Origin: Chamaesiphon sp.
Lineage (GTDB): Bacteria; Cyanobacteriota; Cyanobacteriia; Cyanobacteriales; Chamaesiphonaceae
Length of the DNA stretch: 11,062 nucleotides
NCBI GenBank assembly: GCA_026785875.1
Contig: JAJAZF010000509.1
Span: forward strand, 1-11,062
Direction: 5' to 3'
Part shown: positions 1-6,083 of the stretch, one piece after another
Layout: each line of letters opens with the position of its first letter
Numbering within the stretch: position 1 is the first letter of the stretch
Made by a program: the position numbers and the translations under genes
The notes under the pieces: model-generated
Database searches by the model: none
What the model was told of the DNA's origin: nothing
The model's input: only the letters and a program-made list of their open reading frames with translations

Positions 1-114
1 ACGGGCGTACCAACGACGATTAATTTTCATCAACGGATTCTCGAACATCCCGATTTTATTAGAGGTGAAGTCTACACCAATTTTGTCGAACAAATGCTAT
101 TGAAGGATGAGTGA
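1..114 (+). CDS. accC: Biotin carboxylase subunit of acetyl-CoA carboxylase, C-terminal end only
   Basis: The window opens inside a reading frame whose last 37 codons are visible, ending at TGA 112-114. The readable tail includes TGVPTTINFHQRIL and then GEVYTNFVEQM, which I recognise as the C-terminus of cyanobacterial AccC. AccC carboxylates the biotin carried on AccB using ATP and bicarbonate, the first step of malonyl-CoA and fatty acid synthesis in the cytoplasm. The ATP-grasp domain and catalytic residues lie outside the window, so only the tail supports the call. The gene converges on the GH104 gene, with a large palindrome at 206-290 between them that probably ends its transcript. Confidence 0.85.
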   Translation, partial: TGVPTTINFHQRILEHPDFIRGEVYTNFVEQMLLKDE

Positions 115-143
115 TGGGGGAGAGCGATCGAGTAGGTAAGAGC

Positions 144-202
144 GTTAACAGTTGACAGTTGACACTTCGGCTACGCTCAGTGCAAGCAGTTGACAGTTGA
201 CA
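144..202. repeat. Interrupted 7-base tandem repeat, unit GTTGACA
   Basis: Five units of 7 bases lie here: 144-150 (variant GTTAACA), 151-157, 158-164, then a 24-base interruption at 165-188 (starts CTTCGGCTACGCTCAG), then 189-195 and 196-202. The period and non-coding position match the short tandemly repeated repetitive (STRR) sequences described in cyanobacteria. The unit resembles a -35 box (TTGACA), but no -10 box sits at a fitting distance, so I do not call a promoter. Confidence 0.85.
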
Positions 203-205
203 GCG

Positions 206-290
206 AAAAGGTGCTTCACTTGGGGCGCGACGTTTTGGGGGGAAGCTTCCCCCCAAAAGCTCGCTTCTTTGCCCAAGTGAAGCACCTTTT
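206..290. terminator. Large nested palindrome, probable bidirectional terminator between accC and the GH104 gene
   Basis: Outer arms 206-224 and 272-290 are perfect inverted repeats of 19 bases (AAAAGGTGCTTCACTTGGG on the left). Inside lies a perfect 26-bp palindrome at 233-258 centred on AAGCTT with six-G and six-C runs. The arms between them also pair (GCGA near 228, TCGC near 261) with small mismatches. An A-tract leads in and a T-tract leads out, so transcripts from either side form a strong hairpin followed by U residues. That suits convergent genes. It may also belong to a dispersed palindrome family, which cannot be checked from one copy. Confidence 0.7.
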
Positions 291-346
291 CAAGAGAGCG
301 AAGTTTTTAGGCAGGGGATTTAAAGACATCCTCTAATTGCTAAGAG

Positions 347-1153
347 CTAATTTTTCTGTGCCAATTCTTCCTGTAATAACTGCTGATAAATACCTGCTAA
401 CTTTGGTGTCACCGTATTTGTTTCAATCCCATAACCTAAACTCGTCCAAGTACTAGACAACCGCTGCCTGACTTTTTCCAACTCGCCAGCTTTTAATAAC
501 TGGGGGATATTCATCCTCCAGGCTTGCTCGTCACTGAGCCAAGCATAAACTACTGCGTCTTGATACTCTGACTCGAAACTATAGCCGCACCTAAACACAA
601 ACAGCGCACACGTTCGCTCTGGATGATATTTCTTGGACATTGTTGCCCAAGTAGTATTAATCATCTGATATCGTCCCGCTGCTGTGGAACAATTATTGAT
701 ATTCGGGCCACTAGTAATCCGAATACACTGTTCGGGATGTCGATCGAGATTCTGGGCATGACTCCCACCATATATTACCGAATAGGGTTGTCGATCGCTT
801 GCTTCACTCGCCGAAATCATGCGCATTAGTGCCCGAACATAAGGATCGCCACCTGTCATCACTAACGCTGGACTTCTGGTTGTCTCAAAAATTGGATTCC
901 CCTGACGACGCGATGGTTGTCTCAATATTAACAATAAGCATAGCGAAACCATACAGCCGATCGCGATACCAATTGTGTTAAAACGTTTGGGTTTGGGTAT
1001 ATCCATGTAAGATTGGGGACTAGATCGGGGATAAGGGGGATAGTAATCAGTGACTAGAGATGCACCGCCGTTGGATCTAATCCCGTTATTTTGGAGTATT
1101 TTGGAGTTAAACATAGCAATACCAGTCTTTGGAATGGAGTAGTTTGAAGTCAC
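347..1153 (-). CDS. Membrane-anchored GH104-like (lambda R endolysin-type) peptidoglycan lytic enzyme
   Basis: A 268-residue protein: a proline-rich cytoplasmic N-terminus, one hydrophobic segment at about residues 58-78, then a C-terminal domain from about 103. That domain follows lambda R endolysin motif by motif: MISASEAS (lambda SEGT; E117 is the predicted catalytic acid), DRHPEQ (lambda DHPRK), STAAGRYQ at 156-163 (lambda STGAGRYQ), QDAV at 198-201, and STWTSLGYG at 234-242. Lambda R is a lytic transglycosylase cutting MurNAc-GlcNAc bonds. Cysteines 143, 155, 182 and 189 could form disulfides if the domain is periplasmic, as the anchor implies. The start is GTG at 1153 without a clear Shine-Dalgarno; ATG codons at M14 (1114) or M50 are alternatives that keep the anchor. 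No phage genes are adjacent, so this looks like a resident cell wall enzyme. The stop is TAG. Confidence 0.8.
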   Translation of the reverse strand: MTSNYSIPKTGIAMFNSKILQNNGIRSNGGASLVTDYYPPYPRSSPQSYMDIPKPKRFNTIGIAIGCMVSLCLLLILRQPSRRQGNPIFETTRSPALVMTGGDPYVRALMRMISASEASDRQPYSVIYGGSHAQNLDRHPEQCIRITSGPNINNCSTAAGRYQMINTTWATMSKKYHPERTCALFVFRCGYSFESEYQDAVVYAWLSDEQAWRMNIPQLLKAGELEKVRQRLSSTWTSLGYGIETNTVTPKLAGIYQQLLQEELAQKN

Positions 1154-1196
1154 TCAATTTGCCGCCAATTCGCTTGCCATCAACTCGAATTTCCAG

Positions 1197-1224
1197 TCGA
1201 GTAGTCGTTCAATCGGCTACTCGA
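1197..1224. terminator. Hairpin between the SDR gene and the GH104 gene
   Basis: Arms 1197-1207 and 1214-1224 (TCGAGTAGTCG / CGGCTACTCGA) pair over 11 positions with one G-T pair and a 6-base loop. It lies 40 bases past the SDR stop, in the 111-base gap before the GH104 gene on the same strand. No T-tract follows, so it could attenuate or protect a transcript end rather than act as a standard intrinsic terminator. Confidence 0.35.
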
Positions 1225-1264
1225 CCCGTTACACCTTTACCATTATTCACTATCCCCTAAATAA

Positions 1265-1921
1265 CTACACACTAGCGAATAGATCTGCCCAACTTTTTGC
1301 TACCGCTGTGGGTGAGCTGACGACTTCAAGTACCTTATTTTGGGCTTGGGGGTTAGTTAGTGACTCAACGCACACCTGAGCGACCTTTTGTCTGGGTATA
1401 CTACCTTCAAAGAGGGTATCCGCTCCCGACATAATTACTGGGTTAGGATTATCATCATTTTTTAGTCCACCTGGACGAACGATCGTGTAGTTGAGTCCAC
1501 TGTTTTTTAGATACTGTTCGGCTTGCTGTTTCCACCACAAGATCAACCAAAATAGATTGAGTGGATGGAAAAACTTCGATACGCACAGGGAGGAAACAAA
1601 CACAAATTGCTCGATCCCTTGAGATTTGGCGGCATCTACTAGATTTTTGGTGCCTTCATAATCTACCTGATATGGGCCAGTGGGATCTAAACTAGGTTTA
1701 GCTCCAGTGGCGCAGAGAAGTACCGTACTGTCACCGATGGCGGTAGTAATACTATCAAGATTGAGGACATCACCGACGACTAATTCTACCTCCGCTGGTA
1801 AGATGGTTCGCGCCTTGGCGATATCTCGAACCAGTGCCCGCACTGGAATCTCGCGTTTTACCAATTCTTGGACGATCCGCCGCCCTGTCTCCCCTGTCGC
1901 TCCTGCTACAAATGCTTTCAT
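1265..1921 (-). CDS. Atypical short-chain dehydrogenase/reductase-like NAD(P)-binding protein
   Basis: A 218-residue single-domain Rossmann protein. The glycine-rich dinucleotide motif GATGETG is at residues 7-13, an acidic GDVLN at 50-54, CATGAK at 70-75, VFVSS at 107-111 and IVRPGG at 147-152. The classic catalytic YxxxK is not intact: K131 is present in WWKQQAE, but the position four residues before it is isoleucine. This pattern matches atypical SDRs of the plant and cyanobacterial At2g34460/Tic62-like group, which bind NAD(P)H but mostly lack a known reaction, so no substrate is assigned. The start is ATG at 1921. The GH104 gene lies 111 bases downstream on the same strand; DUF1997 diverges upstream. 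Confidence 0.85.
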   Translation of the reverse strand: MKAFVAGATGETGRRIVQELVKREIPVRALVRDIAKARTILPAEVELVVGDVLNLDSITTAIGDSTVLLCATGAKPSLDPTGPYQVDYEGTKNLVDAAKSQGIEQFVFVSSLCVSKFFHPLNLFWLILWWKQQAEQYLKNSGLNYTIVRPGGLKNDDNPNPVIMSGADTLFEGSIPRQKVAQVCVESLTNPQAQNKVLEVVSSPTAVAKSWADLFASV

Positions 1922-2034
1922 GAGGTTTTGTTAGGATAGATTTTAGATTTAGTCTTACTACTTATGTTAGAGACAGAAACCATTTTCTGGTGGAGAAGGT
2001 CTCTACAGATAGCCGCAGAGGCGAGAATCGATTT

Positions 2035-2069
2035 AAACCTTCCGGTTTTTACCAGCTTGGGCTGGTAAA
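2035..2069 (+). promoter_or_regulatory. Two adjacent hairpins upstream of the DUF1997 gene
   Basis: Hairpin one pairs AAACC (2035-2039) with GGTTT (2044-2048) around TTCC. Hairpin two pairs TTTACCAGC (2048-2056) with GCTGGTAAA (2061-2069) around TTGG. AACCTT (2036-2041) can alternatively pair with AAGGTT (2079-2084), enclosing hairpin two, so two exclusive folds exist. The element ends about 70 bases before the ATG. It could be a leader-RNA structure; transcription through it is not shown, and no known riboswitch class is recognised. Confidence 0.35.
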
Positions 2070-2137
2070 TAGATATTAAAGGTTCGTGCATTATTACTCA
2101 CATCGTACAGTCAGCACATCAACGGGATAGAAAGGAG

Positions 2138-2812
2138 ATGCCAATTACAACACTAGAGAAAAGCGAAAAAACGAGTTCGGTCTTGATGAATCCCGAACTA
2201 GAACAACGAGTGGAATCGACAGAGACTGTCAGCCCAGCCGCTCCTGTGGACGATCGACATCAACCCGTCTGTTTTAGCTATCGCTTTCGTGATGCCATGC
2301 TGATGGCGGCAGATGTCCAGACTGTGGGTGAATATCTCGATGCTCATCAAGGCTGGTTTACTCGCTGCGCTCATCCGATGAAAGTCAATCCGATCGAGCA
2401 AAATGGTTATGCGCTGACGATTGGTAAATTCAATTCCTGTGGCTACATTGTCGAACCGAAGATCGGCTTGGAATTATTGCCTCCCGAAAGTGGTGTATAT
2501 CAGATTAGAACTGTTGAAATCCCTAACTATACTCCCCCTGGTTATGAAGTCAGTTTCAATGCTCAGATGCGGCTGCTAGAGTTCGTAAACGGGCAGCAAT
2601 CGGGCACGAAGGTAGACTGGGATCTCGATTTGAATGTTTATATTCAGTTTCCCAAGTTTATCTATAAATTGCCCACAGGAGTTATCCAAGGTACGGGTGA
2701 TAAAGTCTTAAAACAAATTGTCAATCGAGTATCGCGACAACTGACTCACAAGGTTCAGCGGGATTTTCATGGGAATTTAGGTTTAAAGATTCCCAAATGT
2801 TCGATCGTCTGA
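2138..2812 (+). CDS. DUF1997 family protein of unknown function
   Basis: A 224-residue soluble protein without signal peptide or membrane segment. The first 40 residues are polar and look disordered. From about 44 (VCFSYRFRDAM) to 215 the sequence matches my recollection of DUF1997, a family shared by cyanobacteria and plastids. Useful landmarks are CAHPMKVNPIEQNGY at 77-91, GYIVEPKIGLELLP at 102-115 and FPKFIYKLP at 171-179. No catalytic motif is visible and no function is claimed. The ATG at 2138 touches AAGGAG (2132-2137), leaving no spacing between Shine-Dalgarno and start; the next in-frame ATG is M17 at 2186, without an SD, and would trim the disordered tail only. It diverges from the SDR gene and converges on mutM. 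Confidence 0.8.
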   Translation: MPITTLEKSEKTSSVLMNPELEQRVESTETVSPAAPVDDRHQPVCFSYRFRDAMLMAADVQTVGEYLDAHQGWFTRCAHPMKVNPIEQNGYALTIGKFNSCGYIVEPKIGLELLPPESGVYQIRTVEIPNYTPPGYEVSFNAQMRLLEFVNGQQSGTKVDWDLDLNVYIQFPKFIYKLPTGVIQGTGDKVLKQIVNRVSRQLTHKVQRDFHGNLGLKIPKCSIV

Positions 2813-2826
2813 ATGTGTTCAAAAAT

Positions 2827-2858
2827 AGGTAGGGGCAATTCATGAATTGCCCCTACCT
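2827..2858. repeat. 32-bp perfect palindromic repeat (copy 1), possible terminator between DUF1997 and mutM
   Basis: Half-site AGGTAGGGGCAATTCA is followed directly by its exact reverse complement. It begins 15 bases after the DUF1997 stop, in the 111-base gap before the end of mutM, so it can form a hairpin in both convergent transcripts. The core GTAGGGG..AATTCATGAATT..CCCCTAC recurs at 5860-5895, so it belongs to a repeat family. Confidence 0.85.
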
Positions 2859-2923
2859 GTATCATCAATTACCTAACAGTTATTTTCTCAATATTCTTGC
2901 TCGATCGAGCGAATATATTATTT

Positions 2924-3790
2924 TTAATCAAATAATGCACTGCCTTGGCACTGGGGACAATAATGAGTACCTCTACCGCCTAAGCGGATTTTCTCGATCG
3001 GTGTTTTGCAGATGCGACAAGGTTGATTGGTACGATTGTAAACCCACGCCATGCCTCCGTAGTTGCCGTTGGTACCTTGGACATTGAGATAATTACTAAA
3101 AGTGGTGCCGCCTTGCTCGATCGAGGTTTCCAGGACTTGGATGGCGGACTCACGCAATAGTTTAATCTGGGATTTTGTCAAATTTCCAGCAGGAGTGTTG
3201 GGGTGAATTTTGCTCAGAAATAAAGCTTCATCAGCATAGATATTTCCCAATCCAGCTACCAAGGTTTGATCGAGAATCACCGTCTTGATATTGCGCTGAG
3301 ATTTCTGGAGTTTAGCAGCAAGATAATCGATACTAAAAGCCGGATCGAATGGTTCTGGGCCGAGTTTTCCCATCCCTGTCATCACCTGCTCTGGCTGTTT
3401 ACTAGCGGGAATCCACCACATCTGTCCGAATGTCCGCTGATCGATAAATCTGATTTCCCACTCTTTACCCAGAAATAAACGCACGCGGGTATGCTTATGC
3501 ACCTCTGTCTGGCTCTCTACCCATAGCAATTGCCCCGTCATGCGTAGATGCACTCCCAACCAACCAGCAGCTTGTGGAGTGCCTGTGGAGACTAGTTGAG
3601 CGTATAGATATTTGCCCCGCCGATGCCAATTGTGAATTTTGGTATGCTGCAAACCAAAGTCAAACTCTTCAGGCGTGTCGGGAGAAGCGATCGTGCGGGG
3701 TAATAATACTTCAGTGCCAGTAATTTCTCGATCGAGTGTATATCGATCCAAACCCCGACGAACTGTCTCAACTTCAGGTAATTCCGGCAT
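2924..3790 (-). CDS. mutM: Formamidopyrimidine-DNA glycosylase / AP lyase
   Basis: A 288-residue protein of normal Fpg length. It starts with the diagnostic MPELPEVE; after removal of Met, P2 is the catalytic nucleophile and E3 the assisting acid. K60 in HRRGKYLY matches the family's conserved lysine. The helix-two-turn-helix has LVAGLGNIYADE at 177-188. The C-terminal zinc finger is complete, with cysteines 258, 261, 278 and 281 and GGRGTHYC carrying the DNA-contacting arginine R273. Fpg removes 8-oxoguanine and formamidopyrimidines and cleaves the resulting abasic site, relevant to a phototroph under oxidative stress. The start is ATG at 3790; its 5' end diverges from the radical SAM gene across 99 bases. 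Confidence 0.97.
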   Translation of the reverse strand: MPELPEVETVRRGLDRYTLDREITGTEVLLPRTIASPDTPEEFDFGLQHTKIHNWHRRGKYLYAQLVSTGTPQAAGWLGVHLRMTGQLLWVESQTEVHKHTRVRLFLGKEWEIRFIDQRTFGQMWWIPASKQPEQVMTGMGKLGPEPFDPAFSIDYLAAKLQKSQRNIKTVILDQTLVAGLGNIYADEALFLSKIHPNTPAGNLTKSQIKLLRESAIQVLETSIEQGGTTFSNYLNVQGTNGNYGGMAWVYNRTNQPCRICKTPIEKIRLGGRGTHYCPQCQGSALFD

Positions 3791-3889
3791 TATTGGTTAG
3801 AATGGTAACTAAGAAACGGGTTAGGATCTATCTAACTGAGATTAGTATAGATCGATCGACCCGACCCTAGACCTTCTACCTTCTATTTT

Positions 3890-5506
3890 GTGTCTAACTC
3901 TGTCTTTGATGCCGAACATTTATTATTCACGCCAGCATCGCCAGATCGAGATGCAGTTCCCACGATCTTTGCTTTTCCCAATGAGTATACAGTTGGGATT
4001 ACTAGTTTAGGATATCAGGTAGTCTGGGCAACTTTAGCGATGCGATCGGATCTAGATGTGCGACGGCTATTTACAGATGTCCACGAGTCTTTACCTCGAT
4101 CGCCAGAATTAGTTGGATTTTCGCTATCTTGGGAATTAGATTATGTCAATATTCTCAATCTATTAGAGTTTTTAGAAACTCCCATCCGTAGCACCAATCG
4201 CGGTGACAACGATCCACTAGTCTTCGGTGGTGGACCAGTCCTGAGTGCAAATCCTGAGCCGTTTGCTGACTTTTTTGATGTAATTTTAGTTGGCGATGGC
4301 GAAGATTTATTAGGTAATTTTATTACAGCTTATCAGGAAGTTCGGACGGCCGATCGATTGACTAAACTTCACCGATTAGCTCAAGTACCTGGAATCTACA
4401 TTCCTAGATTATATCAGGTTGAATATGATGAAAATTTAATTACTGCTATTGTCCCGATCGATAGTAGTACGCCGCTAACTATTACCAAACAAACCTATCG
4501 TGGAAATACACTATCTGCTTCCACTGTAGTTACTGAAAAAGCGGCATGGGAAAATATTTTCATGGTCGAAGTCGTGCGTAGTTGCCCAGAGATGTGTCGC
4601 TTTTGTTTGGCAAGCTACCTGACTTTACCATTTCGAGTTGCCAATGTCGCAGAATCTTTGATTCCGGCGATCGATAGTGGCTTACAAGTGACAAATCGCT
4701 TGGGGTTACTCGGTGCATCTGTGACTCAACATCCTGAGTTTCCAGCACTACTAGCACATCTAGCCCAACCTAAGTATGATGATGTCCGATTGAGTGTGTC
4801 TTCAGTCCGCACAAATACTGTCACGGTTCAGTTAGCAGAAATTTTAGCAAAACGTGATAGTAAATCACTCACAATCGCCGTCGAAAGCGGCTCGGAACGG
4901 ATTAGAAAGATTGTTAATAAAAAGCTAGAAACTGATGAAATATTCCAAGCAGCGACTAATGCTAAAGCAGGTGGTTTAAAAGGATTGAAGCTGTATGGAA
5001 TGGTCGGAATTCCTGGCGAAGAAATCGCTGATGTTGAAGCAACAGTTAACATGCTCCGCTCTGTCAAAAAAGCGGTTCCAGGCTTACGTCTAACATTTGG
5101 ATGCAGTACTTTTGTGCCGAAAGCTCATACACCATTTCAATGGTTTGGAGTTAATAAAGAAGCCGATAAAAGATTGAAACTACTTCAAAAGCAACTGACT
5201 ACCCAAGGAATTGAATTTCGCCCTGAAAGTTATAATTGGTCGATGATTCAAGCGATTATTTCTAGAGGCGATCGCCGGATATCACACCTACTCGAACTTA
5301 CTCGCAGTTATGGGGATTCGATCGGGAGTTTTCGTCGCGCATTTAAGGAGTTGCGGGGGCAAATTCCCGAACTAGATTTTTACGTCCACCAAACTTGGGA
5401 TACTCATCAAGTGTTACCGTGGAATCATCTCCTTGGGCCATTACCTAAGCCTACTCTAATTAAGCACCTAGAATCAGCAACAGAGCAATTCGCGATCGCA
5501 AACTAG
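3890..5506 (+). CDS. Radical SAM protein with N-terminal B12-binding-like domain, function unknown
   Basis: A 538-residue cytoplasmic protein. Residues about 25-150 resemble the cobalamin-binding-like fold that precedes many radical SAM domains (FAFPNEYTVGITSLGYQ, then LVGFSLSWELDY, then VFGGGPVLSANPEPFADFFD and VGDGED). A canonical DxHxxG is lacking (the closest is DVHESL at 63-68), so any cobalamin would be bound without a lower histidine ligand. The cluster-binding motif is C232-x3-C236-x2-C239 (SCPEMCRFC). VESGSERIRK at about 333-342 and GMVGIPGEE are typical of the radical SAM barrel. The substrate is unknown; this architecture is widespread in cyanobacteria. The start is GTG at 3890, the only plausible start after the in-frame stop at 3848-3850. 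Confidence 0.88.
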   Translation: MSNSVFDAEHLLFTPASPDRDAVPTIFAFPNEYTVGITSLGYQVVWATLAMRSDLDVRRLFTDVHESLPRSPELVGFSLSWELDYVNILNLLEFLETPIRSTNRGDNDPLVFGGGPVLSANPEPFADFFDVILVGDGEDLLGNFITAYQEVRTADRLTKLHRLAQVPGIYIPRLYQVEYDENLITAIVPIDSSTPLTITKQTYRGNTLSASTVVTEKAAWENIFMVEVVRSCPEMCRFCLASYLTLPFRVANVAESLIPAIDSGLQVTNRLGLLGASVTQHPEFPALLAHLAQPKYDDVRLSVSSVRTNTVTVQLAEILAKRDSKSLTIAVESGSERIRKIVNKKLETDEIFQAATNAKAGGLKGLKLYGMVGIPGEEIADVEATVNMLRSVKKAVPGLRLTFGCSTFVPKAHTPFQWFGVNKEADKRLKLLQKQLTTQGIEFRPESYNWSMIQAIISRGDRRISHLLELTRSYGDSIGSFRRAFKELRGQIPELDFYVHQTWDTHQVLPWNHLLGPLPKPTLIKHLESATEQFAIAN

Positions 5507-5623
5507 CAGCTTTGTGGAGATTGGTTAGAGTAATGATTTGGAGGTTGGATAGATCGGATCGCAACCCAACAGCCTCAATCATGATGGATGAGTTGGGCTT
5601 CATATTCGTTCTACCAAATATAT

Positions 5624-5834
5624 ATCCTCACATCTTGCACCAGAATATAGATACTAGTAAAAGCGTAGATCCAGGGTACCCACAAGCGGCGTTTTTATGC
5701 GGGGGTTCCCCCCGCATAAAAAAACGACAAGACAGGGGCACCCCTACGGATTAAATTGTGTAGGGGTGCCCCTTGTGGGTACCCTTAGGTTGCCGCAGTA
5801 ATAATAATTATGTATTGGTGCAAGATGTGAGTAT
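5624..5834. repeat. Nested inverted-repeat element, three layers
   Basis: Outer layer: CTCACATCTTGCACCA at 5627-5642 is matched exactly in reverse complement at 5816-5831. Middle layer: AGGGTACCCACAAG at 5673-5686 is matched at 5772-5785. Inner layer: a hairpin at 5692-5722 with a 13-base stem (TTTTTATGCGGGG with its complement) and a second at 5734-5747/5760-5773 with a 14-base stem and 12-base loop. The whole folds into a large cruciform or branched RNA. No coding capacity and no clear target-site duplication were found. It may be one repeat inserted into another. Confidence 0.75.
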
Positions 5835-5859
5835 CTACTCCATAAGATTCATAGAAACA

Positions 5860-5895
5860 TAGAGTAGGGGTAATTCATGAATTACCCCTACTCTA
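5860..5895. repeat. 36-bp perfect palindromic repeat (copy 2)
   Basis: Half-site TAGAGTAGGGGTAATTCA is followed by its exact reverse complement. With one mismatch at 5859/5896 the pairing continues through GAAAC (5854-5858) and GTTTC (5897-5901), giving a near-perfect 48-bp inverted repeat. It shares the core of the copy at 2827-2858 but has T/A instead of C/G beside AATTCATGAATT, changed on both arms so pairing is kept. Confidence 0.85.
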
Positions 5896-5920
5896 CGTTT
5901 CGATCGACTAAATTTAACAA

Positions 5921-6050
5921 AGAGCAGGGGTTTAAATCCCCCACCGTTTAGGTGGATTGTGCTTGGTGCATTTTCATGGACGGGGAAGCCGTCCGAAAAG
6001 GCATCCGCTTTTTAAGGCGGGAACGCATCCGCTCACATCCCCATCTTAAA
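5921..6050. other. Hairpin-rich block, possible remnant of a mobile element end
   Basis: Visible structures: GGGG/CCCC around TTTAAAT (5927-5941); CCACC/GGTGG around GTTTA (5941-5955); TTTTC..GGACGG paired with CCGTCC..GAAAA (5971-5999, loop GGAAG, two-base bulge); CCGC/GGCGG-type stem at 6005-6020; and a 9-base direct repeat GCATCCGCT at 6001-6009 and 6025-6033. The string of small hairpins recalls ends of IS200/IS605-type elements and their TnpB-associated RNAs, but no tnpA or tnpB is present, so this is a guess from appearance. Confidence 0.3.
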
Positions 6051-6054
6051 AACC

Positions 6055-6081
6055 CAATTATCAATTATCAATTATCAATTA
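6055..6081. repeat. 7-base tandem repeat, unit CAATTAT, 3.9 copies
   Basis: Units start at 6055, 6062 and 6069, with a partial unit at 6076-6081. The array lies two bases beyond the stop codon of the DHH gene, so that transcript would run directly into it. Confidence 0.9.
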
Positions 6082-6083
6082 AT

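Larger units (their letters stand above)
5507..6083. other. 577-base non-coding gap between convergent genes, full of inverted repeats
   Basis: No credible gene lies here: the longest open frame (5512-5754, + strand) runs through the palindromes and resembles nothing. From 5507 to 5623 I see only a weak inverted pair CCCAAC/GTTGGG. After that come a nested inverted repeat (5624-5834), a palindromic repeat (5860-5895), a block of small hairpins (5921-6050) and a 7-base tandem repeat (6055-6081) ending two bases before the DHH gene's stop. The gap seems to be a landing or accumulation site for small repeats. Confidence 0.8.

Noticed and set aside
144..202. Short CRISPR array
   Set aside because: Units are 7 bases and directly adjacent; there are no 25-40 base repeats with unique spacers and no cas genes.
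3791..3889. Divergent promoters between mutM and the radical SAM gene
   Set aside because: The 99-base gap must contain start signals, but I found no -35/-10 pair with good matches and spacing on either strand.
5512..5754. 80-codon open frame after the radical SAM gene
   Set aside because: It runs through the nested palindromes, has no family resemblance and has no start signal.
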